Positions 46,455 to 57,373 of a DNA stretch of 64,000 bases are shown here, piece by piece. The notes beneath the pieces are model-generated. The model saw only the letters and a program-made list of their open reading frames with translations. It was not told the origin of the DNA and did no database searches. Origin of the DNA: Chitinophagaceae bacterium C216 (GTDB taxonomy: Bacteria > Bacteroidota > Bacteroidia > Chitinophagales > Chitinophagaceae); contig CP144143.1 in the NCBI GenBank assembly GCA_028485475.2, positions 1,550,001 to 1,614,000 of the forward strand. Direction: 5' to 3'. A program made the translations under genes and the position numbers. Position 1 is the stretch's first letter. Each line of letters opens with the position of its first letter.

Positions 46455-46473
46455 CCTTAAAAATCATATAGTT

Positions 46474-46722
46474 ATGAAACAAGGTATCCATCCTGAAAAT
46501 TACCGCCTCGTGGTGTTCAAAGACATGAGTAACGGTGATGCTTTTTTATGCAGATCTACTGTAAACTCTAAAGAAACCATAAAATGGGAAGACGGTAATG
46601 AATATCCGCTGATCAAATTGGAAATTTCCAATACATCACACCCGTTCTTTACTGGTAAAAATGTGTTGGTTGATACTGCAGGACGTATTGATAAATTCAA
46701 AAGAAAATACGCAAAGAAGTAA
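46474..46722 (+). CDS. rpmE2: 50S ribosomal protein L31 type B
   Basis: 82 residues with the L31 type B signature: [39 protein letters not shown] and [20 protein letters not shown]. The CxxC zinc motif of type A L31 is absent, as expected of the zinc-independent form. Expression as a single unit is likely, from the upstream -7 box and the terminator at 46757-46783. Confidence 0.95.
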   Translation: MKQGIHPENYRLVVFKDMSNGDAFLCRSTVNSKETIKWEDGNEYPLIKLEISNTSHPFFTGKNVLVDTAGRIDKFKRKYAKK

Positions 46723-46756
46723 TCTTTCAGGTTTAAAAAATATTTATTATTCTATG

Positions 46757-46784
46757 GTACCCTGCTTCAGCAGGGTATTTTTTT
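46757..46784 (+). terminator. Terminator after rpmE2
   Basis: TACCCTGCT / AGCAGGGTA hairpin followed by seven T. Confidence 0.88.
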
Positions 46785-46850
46785 GCTTGCTGGGTTTCGA
46801 CAATCGTGTAATTATTACACCTCACATTTTATTATCTTAGCGCCTTCAAC

Positions 46851-47957
46851 ATGCGGCTGTTATTTTCCCATACCAATATAGATGTGAAAAACTTATATCC
46901 TTTTACTCTTACTAGAAGGGTTGAAGATATCAGGGTGGGGATTTTTACTATTCGGGAAAAATGGCTTAAGGGTTTGGGGCTGCGTGAAAGCGCTATTGTA
47001 ACCTCCTCAGCTGATGATACGCTTATCATTGCGGCTAATATTGTTCCGGGAAAGGGGATGATAAATAAGGTGAAGAAGCTAAAACCCGGACAGCGCATGA
47101 GTGATGAAGCAGGCAATACGCTGGTGCAATATGGTATGACAGTCTCCGGTGAACCTGTTGTTGTGGACGATTTTCTAAGAATTGAGTATTCCTGGAATAT
47201 ATTTCAGTATAACGGTAAGGCGTTGACATGGGACTTTGATCTGGCAAGAAAAGGACGGAAGCCGATGAGCAGCCTGAAAAATATCTACGTAAGTAATAAA
47301 AAAAATGTTTTTATAGAGAAAGGGGCTGTAGTGAAGCATGCTATTATTAATGCAGATGAAGGTCCGGTGTTTATTGAAAAAGGGGCATTAATAATGGAGG
47401 GTGCGCTATTGCGTGGTCCGCTTTATATCGGTAACGGTGCGGTAATAAAAATGGGCGCTAAGATATATGGTGCCACAACTATAGGTCCGGGGTGTACAGT
47501 AGGGGGTGAGGTAAAGAACTCTGTACTGTTTGCTTATTCCAATAAGGCGCATGACGGTTACCTAGGCGATTCCGTAATTGGTGAATGGTGTAACCTTGGA
47601 GGGGGAACCTCTAATAGTAATTTGAAAAATACAGGGGGGGATATCACAGTGTATTTACAGCGTCAAGCATTTAAAGTAGGTAAGAAATGTGGTGTGTTGA
47701 TGGGCGATTACACGCGTACTGCTGTAAACACTTCTATTAATTCGGGTACCGTAATAGGCATTAGTGCCAATGTATTCGGTACGGGTCTTACTCCTAAGTA
47801 TATCCCTTCATTTAGTTGGGGATATGATGATAAGGTAAAGTACAAGCTGGATAAGGCATTGCAGGATATTGAGCAGTGGAAAAGTTTTAAAAATGCCATA
47901 CTTACTGAAGAAGAAAAACAACTGATCACTAATATTTATAAAAGTAAAACAAAGTAA
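46851..47957 (+). CDS. GlmU-family putative sugar nucleotidyltransferase / left-handed beta-helix protein
   Basis: 368 residues. The N-terminal part (about 1-140) is nucleotidyltransferase-like, but the usual GxGTRM P-loop of GlmU is not seen; it reads MRLLFSHTNIDVKNLYPFT with RRVEDIRVGIFTIREKW. The C-terminal part (about 145-340) is a left-handed beta-helix with hexapeptide repeats such as VFIEKGAVVKHAIIN and VIKMGAKIYGATTIGPG. This arrangement is common in Bacteroidota GlmU-like proteins, whose function is not settled. The stop is one base before tpiA, so they are co-translated. Confidence 0.82.
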   Translation: MRLLFSHTNIDVKNLYPFTLTRRVEDIRVGIFTIREKWLKGLGLRESAIVTSSADDTLIIAANIVPGKGMINKVKKLKPGQRMSDEAGNTLVQYGMTVSGEPVVVDDFLRIEYSWNIFQYNGKALTWDFDLARKGRKPMSSLKNIYVSNKKNVFIEKGAVVKHAIINADEGPVFIEKGALIMEGALLRGPLYIGNGAVIKMGAKIYGATTIGPGCTVGGEVKNSVLFAYSNKAHDGYLGDSVIGEWCNLGGGTSNSNLKNTGGDITVYLQRQAFKVGKKCGVLMGDYTRTAVNTSINSGTVIGISANVFGTGLTPKYIPSFSWGYDDKVKYKLDKALQDIEQWKSFKNAILTEEEKQLITNIYKSKTK

Positions 47958-47958
47958 A

Positions 47959-48720
47959 ATGAGAAAACAAATTGCAGCAGCAAATTGGAAAATGAATCTG
48001 ACTTATTCGGAAGGTCAACAATTGTTGAGCGATATATTAAAAGAAAATATTGGCGGTAAAGAAAATCATGAAGTGATTTTTGCCGTTCCGTTTCCTTATC
48101 TAGCAATGGCTAAAGAAAAAACCAATGGTATTCAAAATTATCATATAGCCGCTCAAAACTGCAGCCATAAAAAATCCGGAGCTTATACAGGTGAAGTATC
48201 TGTAGGTATGCTGAAATCTATCGATGTAAATTATTGCATCATCGGGCACAGTGAAAGAAGAGAGTACTTTAATGAGACCAATGAGGTGCTGGCAGAAAAA
48301 GTGAACTTGTTATTGGAAGCTGGTATGACGCCTATCTTCTGTTGCGGGGAACCTTTATCTATAAGAGAAGCGGGTACGCAAAACGAATTTGTTGCTAATC
48401 AACTGAAAGAATCCTTATTTCATCTGAATGCAGATGATATTAAAAAAGTAATCATTGCTTATGAACCTATCTGGGCTATAGGAACCGGTAAAACCGCTAC
48501 CACCGAGCAGGCTCAGGAAATGCATGCTTACCTGCGTTCTGTAATTGCAGCGCAATATGGAGCCGATGTAGCTAATGAGATTTCGATTTTGTACGGAGGA
48601 AGCGTAAAAGCTAACAATGCAAAAGAATTATTTGCTTGTGCTGATGTAGACGGCGGACTTGTAGGGGGAGCCTCTTTAATTGCTACTGAATTCGTAGAAA
48701 TAATAAAAGCGTTGAAATAA
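47959..48720 (+). CDS. tpiA: Triosephosphate isomerase
   Basis: Glycolytic isomerase, 253 residues. All active-site motifs are seen: AANWKMNLTYSEG (Lys13 region), CIIGHSERREYF (catalytic His), IIAYEPIWAIGTGKTATTEQ (catalytic Glu and the flexible loop) and ILYGGSVKANNAKELF with GLVGGASL (phosphate binding). The stop codon lies within the left arm of its terminator. Confidence 0.97.
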   Translation: MRKQIAAANWKMNLTYSEGQQLLSDILKENIGGKENHEVIFAVPFPYLAMAKEKTNGIQNYHIAAQNCSHKKSGAYTGEVSVGMLKSIDVNYCIIGHSERREYFNETNEVLAEKVNLLLEAGMTPIFCCGEPLSIREAGTQNEFVANQLKESLFHLNADDIKKVIIAYEPIWAIGTGKTATTEQAQEMHAYLRSVIAAQYGADVANEISILYGGSVKANNAKELFACADVDGGLVGGASLIATEFVEIIKALK

Positions 48721-48741
48721 AATTCAACGCTTTTATCTTTT
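48704..48741 (+). terminator. Terminator overlapping the tpiA stop
   Basis: AAAAGCGTTGAA (48704-48715) pairs with TTCAACGCTTTT (48723-48734), and a short T-rich run follows. The left arm encodes the last residues of TpiA. The palindrome could also serve the convergent minus-strand gene. Confidence 0.8.
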
Positions 48742-48760
48742 TATAAAGCTTTATTTATAC

Positions 48761-49624
48761 TTAAAATACCAGATTATTGAGATAGGCGGCACCTTCCTTC
48801 ACACAATCCAGAGGTGCTTTTTCGTATGCTTCTTGTTCCAGTATGTAGTACTGCATTCCCAGATTTTTAGCTTCGCCTAAAATAGTTTTGAAATCGATAG
48901 AGCCGGTACCTACGATACAGCTATTATTGTCATCGCCGTTAGGACGTGCATTTTTCTTACGGTCTTTGATATGGCATAATTTGAAGCGCCATCTGTAGCG
49001 TTTCATCCACTCTACCGGATTTTGTCCGGCTGCAACTACCCAATACATATCCATTTCAAAGTCTACTAAGGCGGGGTCGGTGTGTTCCATCAAAATATCC
49101 TGTGGAAACTGATTATTTTGCTGACGGAAGCTGTAGTCGTGATTATGATAGGCAAACCGTAATCCGTTTTTCCGGCATATTTCGCCCGCTTTGTTAAATT
49201 CATCCGCAATTTTCTTATAATCGTCTAAAGATCTTTGTGGGCTTACCCATGAGCATATCAGATATTTCATGCCAATTTCTCCGGCTTGGGCAGCCTTTTT
49301 CTCAAAATCTTTTGTATGGTCACAGTGGCTGCTCACTATAGTGAGACGTAGACTGTCCATGTATTGTTTAAAACCTTTGTGCCCGAGGCCCCAGAACATG
49401 CCTTGAGGTCCTTCGTAACTTTCAATTTCTTTATACCCGAAAGAAGCTAGTTGCTTTAGTACGCCTTTTGGGTCTTTAGGCAAATCGTCTCTGAGCGAAT
49501 ATAATTGAATGCCTAGATTTTTGATGGTGCCTTTGTTAGTATTAGCTTTTCCTCCGAAGCAGGAAGCAAATGCTGCACTCATGGCAGCGCCCCCGCTGAG
49601 TTTTAAAAAGTCTTTTCTGTTCAT
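48761..49624 (-). CDS. Exported TIM-barrel sugar isomerase/epimerase family protein
   Basis: 287 residues of the xylose-isomerase-like TIM-barrel family. The N terminus, MNRKDFLKLSGGAAMSAAF with ASCFGG, is a twin-arginine-like (RKDFLK) and lipoprotein-like signal, so the enzyme probably acts outside the cytoplasm. Core motifs are LGIQLYSLRDDLPKDPKG, ICSWVSPQRSLDDYKK, FAYHNHDYSF and VDFEMDMYWVVAAGQNPVEW, in which the Glu, His and Asp ligands of a metal can be placed. Substrate unknown; with the permease and the sister TIM-barrel gene it suits an inositol or sugar-derivative pathway. Confidence 0.82.
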   Translation of the reverse strand: MNRKDFLKLSGGAAMSAAFASCFGGKANTNKGTIKNLGIQLYSLRDDLPKDPKGVLKQLASFGYKEIESYEGPQGMFWGLGHKGFKQYMDSLRLTIVSSHCDHTKDFEKKAAQAGEIGMKYLICSWVSPQRSLDDYKKIADEFNKAGEICRKNGLRFAYHNHDYSFRQQNNQFPQDILMEHTDPALVDFEMDMYWVVAAGQNPVEWMKRYRWRFKLCHIKDRKKNARPNGDDNNSCIVGTGSIDFKTILGEAKNLGMQYYILEQEAYEKAPLDCVKEGAAYLNNLVF

Positions 49625-49696
49625 GTCCTCGAGTTTAAATGTTTTCGTTTATGAAAAGTCCTGAAGGACCTCTTTGAATACGGATTGCGCTATTTT

Positions 49697-50578
49697 CTAT
49701 ACATCACATACATGTACCGCCTCTTCTAGGGCTTTAAGTCTATCTTCCTTGGTTTTTCCGGTGGGAATGAATTCCTGAGCCACATATCCTTTAAAACCGG
49801 TTTCTACAATGGCTTTCATGATGGCAGGGTAATATAGTTCCTGCTGGTCATTCAGTTCATGTCTTCCTGGTACACCTGCTGTATGATAATGTGCAATGTA
49901 CTGATGGTTATCTCTAATTGTCTGTATGACGTTGCCCTCATCTACCTGCATATGATAGATATCGTAGAGCAACTTGAAGTTTTCACTTCCTAGGCGCTTA
50001 CATAGCTCTACACCCCAGGCAGTATGGTCACACATGTAATCCTTGTGGTCTCGTTTGCTATTGAGCAATTCCATTACCAATACCACTTTGTGTTTTTCAG
50101 CAAGGGGTAGAATTTTTTTCAAGCCTTCCTCACAGTTTTTTAATCCGGTTTCATCATCCATACCTCTGCGATTACCGCTGAAGCAGATGAGGTTTTTATA
50201 TCCTGCTTTAGCTACCAGAGGAATACCTTCTTCATAATCTTTTATGAGGGATGCATGAAACTCTTTTCCGGCAAAGCCATCAGTCAGACTTACTTTTCCG
50301 GGAATGTAGCACATGCTACAGGTAAGGCCGTGTTTTTGAATAGTAGGCCAGTCTTTAGGTGCCAGCAGGTCTATAGCTGTTATTCCTATTTTTTTTGCAA
50401 ATACACACAATTCATCCAGCGGCATATTACCATAAGTCCACTGGGTTACACTGTGATTGATATTGCCCTTTAATGGATACATAATTTTTTCGTTATTAGC
50501 ATAAGTACTCAGTGGGGAAAGACTTGCAGCAATAGAACCGGCGGCAAGCGTTTTTAATACATCTCTTCTGCTAGGCAT
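49697..50578 (-). CDS. Exported hydroxypyruvate-isomerase-like TIM-barrel protein
   Basis: From ATG 50578 (MPSRRDVLKTLAAGSIAASL), giving 293 residues; the frame extends to 50626 but this start carries a clear twin-arginine signal, SRRDVLK. The mature part has the AP-endonuclease-2/Hyi fold: GITAIDLLAPKDWP, LICFSGNRRGMDDE, LVMELLNSKRDHKDYMCD, LLYDIYHMQVDEGNV and the GYVAQEFIPTG end. The start overlaps the upstream permease stop by 8 bases (ATGCCTAG), which indicates translational coupling. The true substrate is unknown. Confidence 0.82.
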   Translation of the reverse strand: MPSRRDVLKTLAAGSIAASLSPLSTYANNEKIMYPLKGNINHSVTQWTYGNMPLDELCVFAKKIGITAIDLLAPKDWPTIQKHGLTCSMCYIPGKVSLTDGFAGKEFHASLIKDYEEGIPLVAKAGYKNLICFSGNRRGMDDETGLKNCEEGLKKILPLAEKHKVVLVMELLNSKRDHKDYMCDHTAWGVELCKRLGSENFKLLYDIYHMQVDEGNVIQTIRDNHQYIAHYHTAGVPGRHELNDQQELYYPAIMKAIVETGFKGYVAQEFIPTGKTKEDRLKALEEAVHVCDV

Positions 50579-51809
50579 TAATTTCAACTTTTTTATCGTT
50601 TTTAAATACAAGTGCAAATAGTACACTTACTATAGCCGCGATGGCTGCAGGCACCAACCATACATTGTGCCAGTAACCGACATTGTCAGGATTGGTTGCT
50701 TTATAATGTTCGGTTACGAACCCTGCTACCCAAAATCCAATGAGCATACCTACACCGTAGGTGGCTAATGTAATTAGGCCCTGTGCTGAGCTTTTGTATT
50801 TTTCACCAGCCTTTGCATCGGTATAAATCTGACCTGATACAAAGAAGAAATCATAACAAATACCGTGCAAAGCAATACCGATAATGAGCATAAATGCTAG
50901 TTCGCCGGCATTACCATAGGCAAACAATACATATCTTACTGTCCAGGCCAGCATACCAATAAGAATGGTATTCTTAAATCCAAATCTATTAAAGAGGAAA
51001 GGTATTAAGAGCAGGAACAATACTTCAGAGGCCTGGCCGATGGCCATTTTTGCGGTAGGGTTCTCAAGGCCTACAGCTGTTAAAAATGGATTGGCATTTT
51101 GGTAGTAAAAAGCCAGTGGAATACAAATTAATATAGATGCAATAAAGAAAATCAAGAAGTTTTTATCCTTTAGTAGTTTCAAAGCATCCAGTCCCAGTAT
51201 CTGACTTATCGAGGCTCCTTGTTCTGTTTTAGCAGGAGGCGTTTTAGGAAGGGTAAAGCTAAATAATCCCAGTAGCAACGATGCTAGAGACGTCATGAGG
51301 AACGTATTTCTTAGTGAGTCGTTAGTAATATTATTTTGTTCATTATCCCAATGGAATACATAGCTGATCAGTACTCCTGCCACAATCCAACCTATCGTTC
51401 CGAAAATTCTTATGCTAGGAAATTCTTTTTCGGGATTCGACATCTGACGGAAAGAAACTGAATTTACCAGCGCCAGTGTGGGCATGTACAGAATCATATA
51501 TACCAGTACATAGGGATAGAACTGTCCTACACTTTCTGCTTTAAACATCATGTACATTAATCCCGCACCAATCAGATGCAATAACCCTAATATTTTTTCT
51601 GCATTGAAGAAGCGGTCGGCAATCAAACCAATGATAAAGGGTGCAATGATGGCTCCCCATGACTGCGTGGAGAAGACGTTGGCAATTTCCAAGCCATTAG
51701 CCTTGAGGTTGGTTCCTAAGAAGGTTCCGAGGGTTACAAACCATCCTCCCCAGATGAAAAATTCCAAAAACATCATGAGGGATAACTGGATTCGAGTTCC
51801 TGATTTCAT
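50571..51809 (-). CDS. MFS nucleoside/sugar proton symporter family permease
   Basis: 412 residues with 12 predicted membrane helices, in the nucleoside:H+ symporter group (NupG/XapB-like): MKSGTRIQLSLMMFLEFFIW, then WGAIIAPFIIGLIADRFF and IRIFGTIGWIVAGVLISY. In Bacteroidota many members sit beside TIM-barrel isomerases and likely import sugars or polyols, not nucleosides. First gene of the three-gene run; the next gene overlaps its stop. The substrate is inferred from context only. Confidence 0.82.
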   Translation of the reverse strand: MKSGTRIQLSLMMFLEFFIWGGWFVTLGTFLGTNLKANGLEIANVFSTQSWGAIIAPFIIGLIADRFFNAEKILGLLHLIGAGLMYMMFKAESVGQFYPYVLVYMILYMPTLALVNSVSFRQMSNPEKEFPSIRIFGTIGWIVAGVLISYVFHWDNEQNNITNDSLRNTFLMTSLASLLLGLFSFTLPKTPPAKTEQGASISQILGLDALKLLKDKNFLIFFIASILICIPLAFYYQNANPFLTAVGLENPTAKMAIGQASEVLFLLLIPFLFNRFGFKNTILIGMLAWTVRYVLFAYGNAGELAFMLIIGIALHGICYDFFFVSGQIYTDAKAGEKYKSSAQGLITLATYGVGMLIGFWVAGFVTEHYKATNPDNVGYWHNVWLVPAAIAAIVSVLFALVFKNDKKVEINA

Positions 51810-51928
51810 ATGCGTTCGTTATTATGATTTTTTAGAGAAGATTTGATGATAAATGTACAATTATATCCATAAAAAAGCATGTAGCTAAGAAGATTTTCTT
51901 CTATTCTTATTGTTATATATAGAGGCAA

Positions 51929-51969
51929 AATAAATACGGCCCTTACGTTGTGTAAAGACCGTATTTATG
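51929..51969 (-). terminator. Probable terminator after pyrG
   Basis: AAATACGG / CCGTATTTA pair across a 16-20 base loop, so that the minus-strand transcript ends in an AT-rich tract (TATTTATTTT). Imperfect, hence moderate confidence. Confidence 0.55.
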
Positions 51970-52013
51970 ATACTTCAATTATATAAGATGTAAAATAATT
52001 GCGATGGGGTGAA

Positions 52014-53675
<1,662 letters not shown>

Positions 53676-53862
53676 TTATACTAAGATTTCAGATTTATAC
53701 GAATTAAATCAATCCCATCCCAATAACTTAATCTTAATCCAAACGGAAAAATAAAATGACCGGCAGAAATAATCCTGAGAAAGGAAATTTGTGTGGTCAT
53801 GCAAAGATATGCATTATTGGGATAATGGGGTGAGTGGTTTTGCACTTTTTATCCGCACCTGC

Positions 53863-53882
53863 CTTGCGCTGTTAAGCGCAAG
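53863..53882. repeat. Short palindrome after proC
   Basis: CTTGCGCT / AGCGCAAG with a 4-base loop, 2 bases from the proC stop. It lacks a T run on the minus strand, so it is a weak terminator at most. Confidence 0.4.
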
Positions 53883-53884
53883 TG

Positions 53885-54679
53885 CTAATCTTTTGCGATT
53901 TTCTTATAGCTGGTAATGATTCCCCGTATTAGGGATGAGCTGAATCCTCTGTGTTCCATTTCGTTCAGCCCTACAATAGTGCAGCCTTTAGGCGTAGTTA
54001 CTTTATCGATTTCCTGTTCCGGATGGCTATGATGTGTGAGCAGGAGTTCAGCTGCTCCTTTTACAGTTTGAGAAGCAATGAGGCTTGCGGTTTTGGCATC
54101 AAATCCAATTTCAATACCACCTTGAATATTGGCGCGCACATAACGAAGGGCGAACGCAGTACCGCAGGCGCCCAGCACGGTTGCCGCATCCATGAGCTTA
54201 TCATCGATAACGGCTACTTTACCTACAGTGCTAAACATTTTTGTTACCAATTGCACCTGTTTGTCTGTAGCATTTTCATAACTGATGCAGGTCATGCTTT
54301 CTCTGATGGCAATGGCTGTATTAGGCATTGCACGAAATACAGGCAATGCTATTGAGGCCATATTTTTCAGGTCGTCTAAAGTTACTCCCGTAATTACCGA
54401 TATAAGAATATGTTTTTTGGTCAATACAGGCACAATTTCTTTCATCACATTTTCTATCTGGTAAGGTTTTACCGCCAGAATAATTACTTCACTGGAAGCA
54501 ACAGCCTGAACGTTATCGCTTGTAATATGAACAGTCTTGGGTAGTTCGCCTTTAAGCGTCGCAACATTTCTTTTGGTAATCGTAATGTCTGCAGCATCGC
54601 AGAAAGCGCTTTGAATAAGGCCCTGCGCTATGGCAGTTCCTAAATTACCTCCACCTATTATAGCTATTTTTTTTGCCAC
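53885..54679 (-). CDS. proC: Pyrroline-5-carboxylate reductase
   Basis: Last step of proline synthesis: P5C to proline with NAD(P)H. The 264-residue protein has the Rossmann motif IIGGGNLGTAIAQGLI (about residues 6-21), VILAVKPYQIENVMKE, ALPVFRAMPNTAIAIRE, and the C-terminal ASQTVKGAAELLL with DKVTTPKGCTIVGLNEME (P5C-binding region). It is the reverse partner of PruA at the window start. purL is upstream by 85 bases. Confidence 0.95.
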   Translation of the reverse strand: MAKKIAIIGGGNLGTAIAQGLIQSAFCDAADITITKRNVATLKGELPKTVHITSDNVQAVASSEVIILAVKPYQIENVMKEIVPVLTKKHILISVITGVTLDDLKNMASIALPVFRAMPNTAIAIRESMTCISYENATDKQVQLVTKMFSTVGKVAVIDDKLMDAATVLGACGTAFALRYVRANIQGGIEIGFDAKTASLIASQTVKGAAELLLTHHSHPEQEIDKVTTPKGCTIVGLNEMEHRGFSSSLIRGIITSYKKIAKD

Positions 54680-54764
54680 GGGAATGCGTTTTAAGCTTTA
54701 TACTTAAATGAACAACATGAAAAGCCTGCCAGCATCTCATTAGGAATGTAAAATGCCGATTGTT

Positions 54765-56999
54765 TTATAAGCTACTCAGGGCATCTGCAGCAGTTTCCTT
54801 GCTCAAATATTTTTCAATGGCTGTATCGTAAATGTTCTGCCATGTTGTAATCTGTCCCCAGTTTTCGCCATCTACCAGTAAGTCCCCAGCGGTTACTGTA
54901 CCTAGTTGTGCAAACGGTACATCGGTGGGGAGTGCTGCTTCAAAAGCTTTTATTTTATCAGCTGCCACACTTACCACCACTCTGCTTTGCGCTTCTCCAA
55001 ACAGGAATGCATCTTTACGAAGATTGCTGTTGCTTTTAATATCGAAGCCGAGAGCACGATGGAAACCACTCTCGCAGAGTGTTACAAACAAGCCGCCTTC
55101 GCTCACGTCGTGCGCCGAACGAATTAATCCTTCGCTAATCAATTTCAGCACGGCTTGTTGAAGCACATATTCTTCATCCAAATTGAAGTAAGGTGCCGGA
55201 GACTTTTTCACTCCGTGAATATGATATAGATACTCCGATGAATTGATATCGTCTTTTTGCGCACCGAGAATATAAATTACATCGCCTTCTTGTTTGAAGT
55301 CGAGGGTCATCTTTTTATTGATATCTTCCAGCAGCCCTACCATTCCGATGGTGGGGGTAGGATTTACCGGTCCTTCGGGATTTTGATTATAGAAGCTTAC
55401 ATTACCTCCGGTTACCGGTGTATCAAATTTGCGGCAGGCATCTCCCATGCCTTTAATAGCGTGTACAAATTGATAATATACTTCAGGGTCGTAAGGATTG
55501 CCGAAGTTGAGACAGTTGGTAACACCCAGTGGCTGGCCGCCACTGCATACGATATTTCTGGCAGCTTCGCTCACTGCTATTAAAGCACCTTTATACGGGT
55601 CGGCATATACATAGCGGCTGTTGCAGTCGGTTGTTACTGCCAGTCCTTTTTGAGTGCCTTTCACCAGTACTACAGCTGCATCTGAAGGTTCATTTGTGGA
55701 TGTGTTTACAGTGCCTACCATGCTGTCGTACTGATCATAAATCCATCTTTTGGATGCGATAGAAGGCAGCGCAATGATTTTTTCTGCAACTGCTTTCAAG
55801 TCTGCAGGTTGTGGAACAGTGGAGGCATCGAAAGCAGCTATCTCTTTGAGATAAGCGGGTTCTTTGTATTCACGTTCATACTGAGGAGCACCACCGCCCA
55901 ATACTAGCTCTTGTGCAGGTATGGATGCTTCAAGTACTCCGTTCATGTAAAAGTTAAGAATACCGTCGTTAGTGACGTGGCCTATAACGGCGCAAGGTAG
56001 ATCCCATTTTTCAAAAATGGCTTCAATTTCTTTTTCTCTACCTTTTTCTGCTACCAGCAACATGCGCTCTTGGCTTTCACTAAGGAGCAGTTCCCATGCT
56101 TTCATATTTTTTTGACGGGTAGGTACTTTCTCTAAATCTATTTTCATACCTACACCACCTTTGGCACTCATTTCGGCTGTAGAGCAAATAATACCGGCAG
56201 CTCCCATGTCCTGCATACCTACTACGGCACCGGTTTTTATTACTTCCAAACAAGCTTCCAGTAGTTTTTTTTCTTGGAAGGGGTCTCCCACTTGTACGGC
56301 AGGTAGTTCTTGCACACTTTCGGAAGTAATATCTGCCGAAGCAAAGGAAGCTCCACCGATCCCGTCTTTTCCGGTAGCGCTACCCACAAACATTACAGGG
56401 TTGCCTTCGCCTTTGGCAGTGGCCGAAACGGTTTCGCCTGTTTTTACAATACCTACACTCATGGCATTTACCAGAGGGTTGGTATGATAGCATTCGTCAA
56501 AATATATTTCCCCTGCAACGGTGGGTACACCAAAGCAGTTGCCGTAATGACCAATACCGTGCACTACTCCGGCAAGCAGGTGCTGTGTTTTAGCTTCTTC
56601 GAGTTTTCCGAAACGTAGGGAGTTTAAGGCCGCAATGGGTCTGGCTCCCATGGTAAAAATATCGCGGTGAATACCCCCTACGCCTGTAGCAGCTCCTTGA
56701 AAGGGCTCCAGTGCAGAAGGGTGGTTGTGTGATTCAATTTTAAAAACCACTCCAAGACCATCGCCGATATCCATCAGTCCCGCATTTTCCTCGCCTGCTG
56801 CTACCAACATTTTACCGCCTTCACGCGGGAGTGTTTTTAACCACTTAATGGAGTTTTTATAACTACAGTGCTCACTCCACATGGCGGAGAAGGCACACAA
56901 TTCGTTGAAATTAGGGGTGCGACCCAATTTTTGTTTGATTAACTCAAATTCTTCTGCTGTTAGTCTTAACTGTTCGGCGGTTTTTACTGTTACTTCCAT
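54765..56999 (-). CDS. purL: Phosphoribosylformylglycinamidine synthase, small PurL type
   Basis: Amidates FGAR to FGAM in purine synthesis. At 744 residues it is the small PurL, which needs separate PurQ and PurS; they are not in the window. Seen motifs: WSEHCSYKNSIKWLKTLP, VVFKIESHNHPSALEPFQGA in two parts, GVGGIHRDIFTMGARPIA, GMQDMGAAGIICSTAEMS and GVTNCLNFGNPYDPEVYYQF. The start at 56999 follows a -7 box, TAAGTTTG, on the minus strand at 57082-57075. Confidence 0.95.
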   Translation of the reverse strand: MEVTVKTAEQLRLTAEEFELIKQKLGRTPNFNELCAFSAMWSEHCSYKNSIKWLKTLPREGGKMLVAAGEENAGLMDIGDGLGVVFKIESHNHPSALEPFQGAATGVGGIHRDIFTMGARPIAALNSLRFGKLEEAKTQHLLAGVVHGIGHYGNCFGVPTVAGEIYFDECYHTNPLVNAMSVGIVKTGETVSATAKGEGNPVMFVGSATGKDGIGGASFASADITSESVQELPAVQVGDPFQEKKLLEACLEVIKTGAVVGMQDMGAAGIICSTAEMSAKGGVGMKIDLEKVPTRQKNMKAWELLLSESQERMLLVAEKGREKEIEAIFEKWDLPCAVIGHVTNDGILNFYMNGVLEASIPAQELVLGGGAPQYEREYKEPAYLKEIAAFDASTVPQPADLKAVAEKIIALPSIASKRWIYDQYDSMVGTVNTSTNEPSDAAVVLVKGTQKGLAVTTDCNSRYVYADPYKGALIAVSEAARNIVCSGGQPLGVTNCLNFGNPYDPEVYYQFVHAIKGMGDACRKFDTPVTGGNVSFYNQNPEGPVNPTPTIGMVGLLEDINKKMTLDFKQEGDVIYILGAQKDDINSSEYLYHIHGVKKSPAPYFNLDEEYVLQQAVLKLISEGLIRSAHDVSEGGLFVTLCESGFHRALGFDIKSNSNLRKDAFLFGEAQSRVVVSVAADKIKAFEAALPTDVPFAQLGTVTAGDLLVDGENWGQITTWQNIYDTAIEKYLSKETAADALSSL

Positions 57000-57074
57000 C
57001 TTAATTTATAGGTATAGATCACATTCCTGATTGCGATATCGCGATAGGTCTGTAGGTTTTGCGTTTAAAAAGCG

Positions 57075-57082
57075 CAAACTTA
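57075..57082 (-). promoter_or_regulatory. -7 box of purL promoter
   Basis: Read on the minus strand, TAAGTTTG fits TAnnTTTG and lies about 75 bases before the purL start codon. A matching -33 element was not found. The rest of the 374-base gap (57000-57373) shows no gene apart from the two promoters. Confidence 0.45.
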
Positions 57083-57315
57083 CATGAAATTTTTCATCCC
57101 TAACATTGTACTACAGAAAGCCATGGAATAAATATTATCAAATGCAGATGGAATAGGAGATGGGTAGGGTGTGCATCTGATAGCTCAATTGGTGTGGGTG
57201 GAGAGTTTGTAAAATTTCAGATGTATTTATAATAAATTTAATATTTAATTTTTATAGAAATTTGACTAAAAATCCACAAGTTTTTCAAAATTTTTGATGA
57301 AAAAAATAAATTTGT

Positions 57316-57346
57316 ATTGTTGTTTTTAGGTGTAATCTTATATTTG
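57316..57346 (+). promoter_or_regulatory. Probable promoter of type III glutamine synthetase
   Basis: ATTG ending at 57319, then 19 bases, then TATATTTG (57339-57346), a good match to the Bacteroidota TTTG-N19-21-TAnnTTTG promoter. The ATG follows after 27 bases. Confidence 0.65.
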
Positions 57347-57373
57347 CACACAAATTAAATAAACTTACACACA

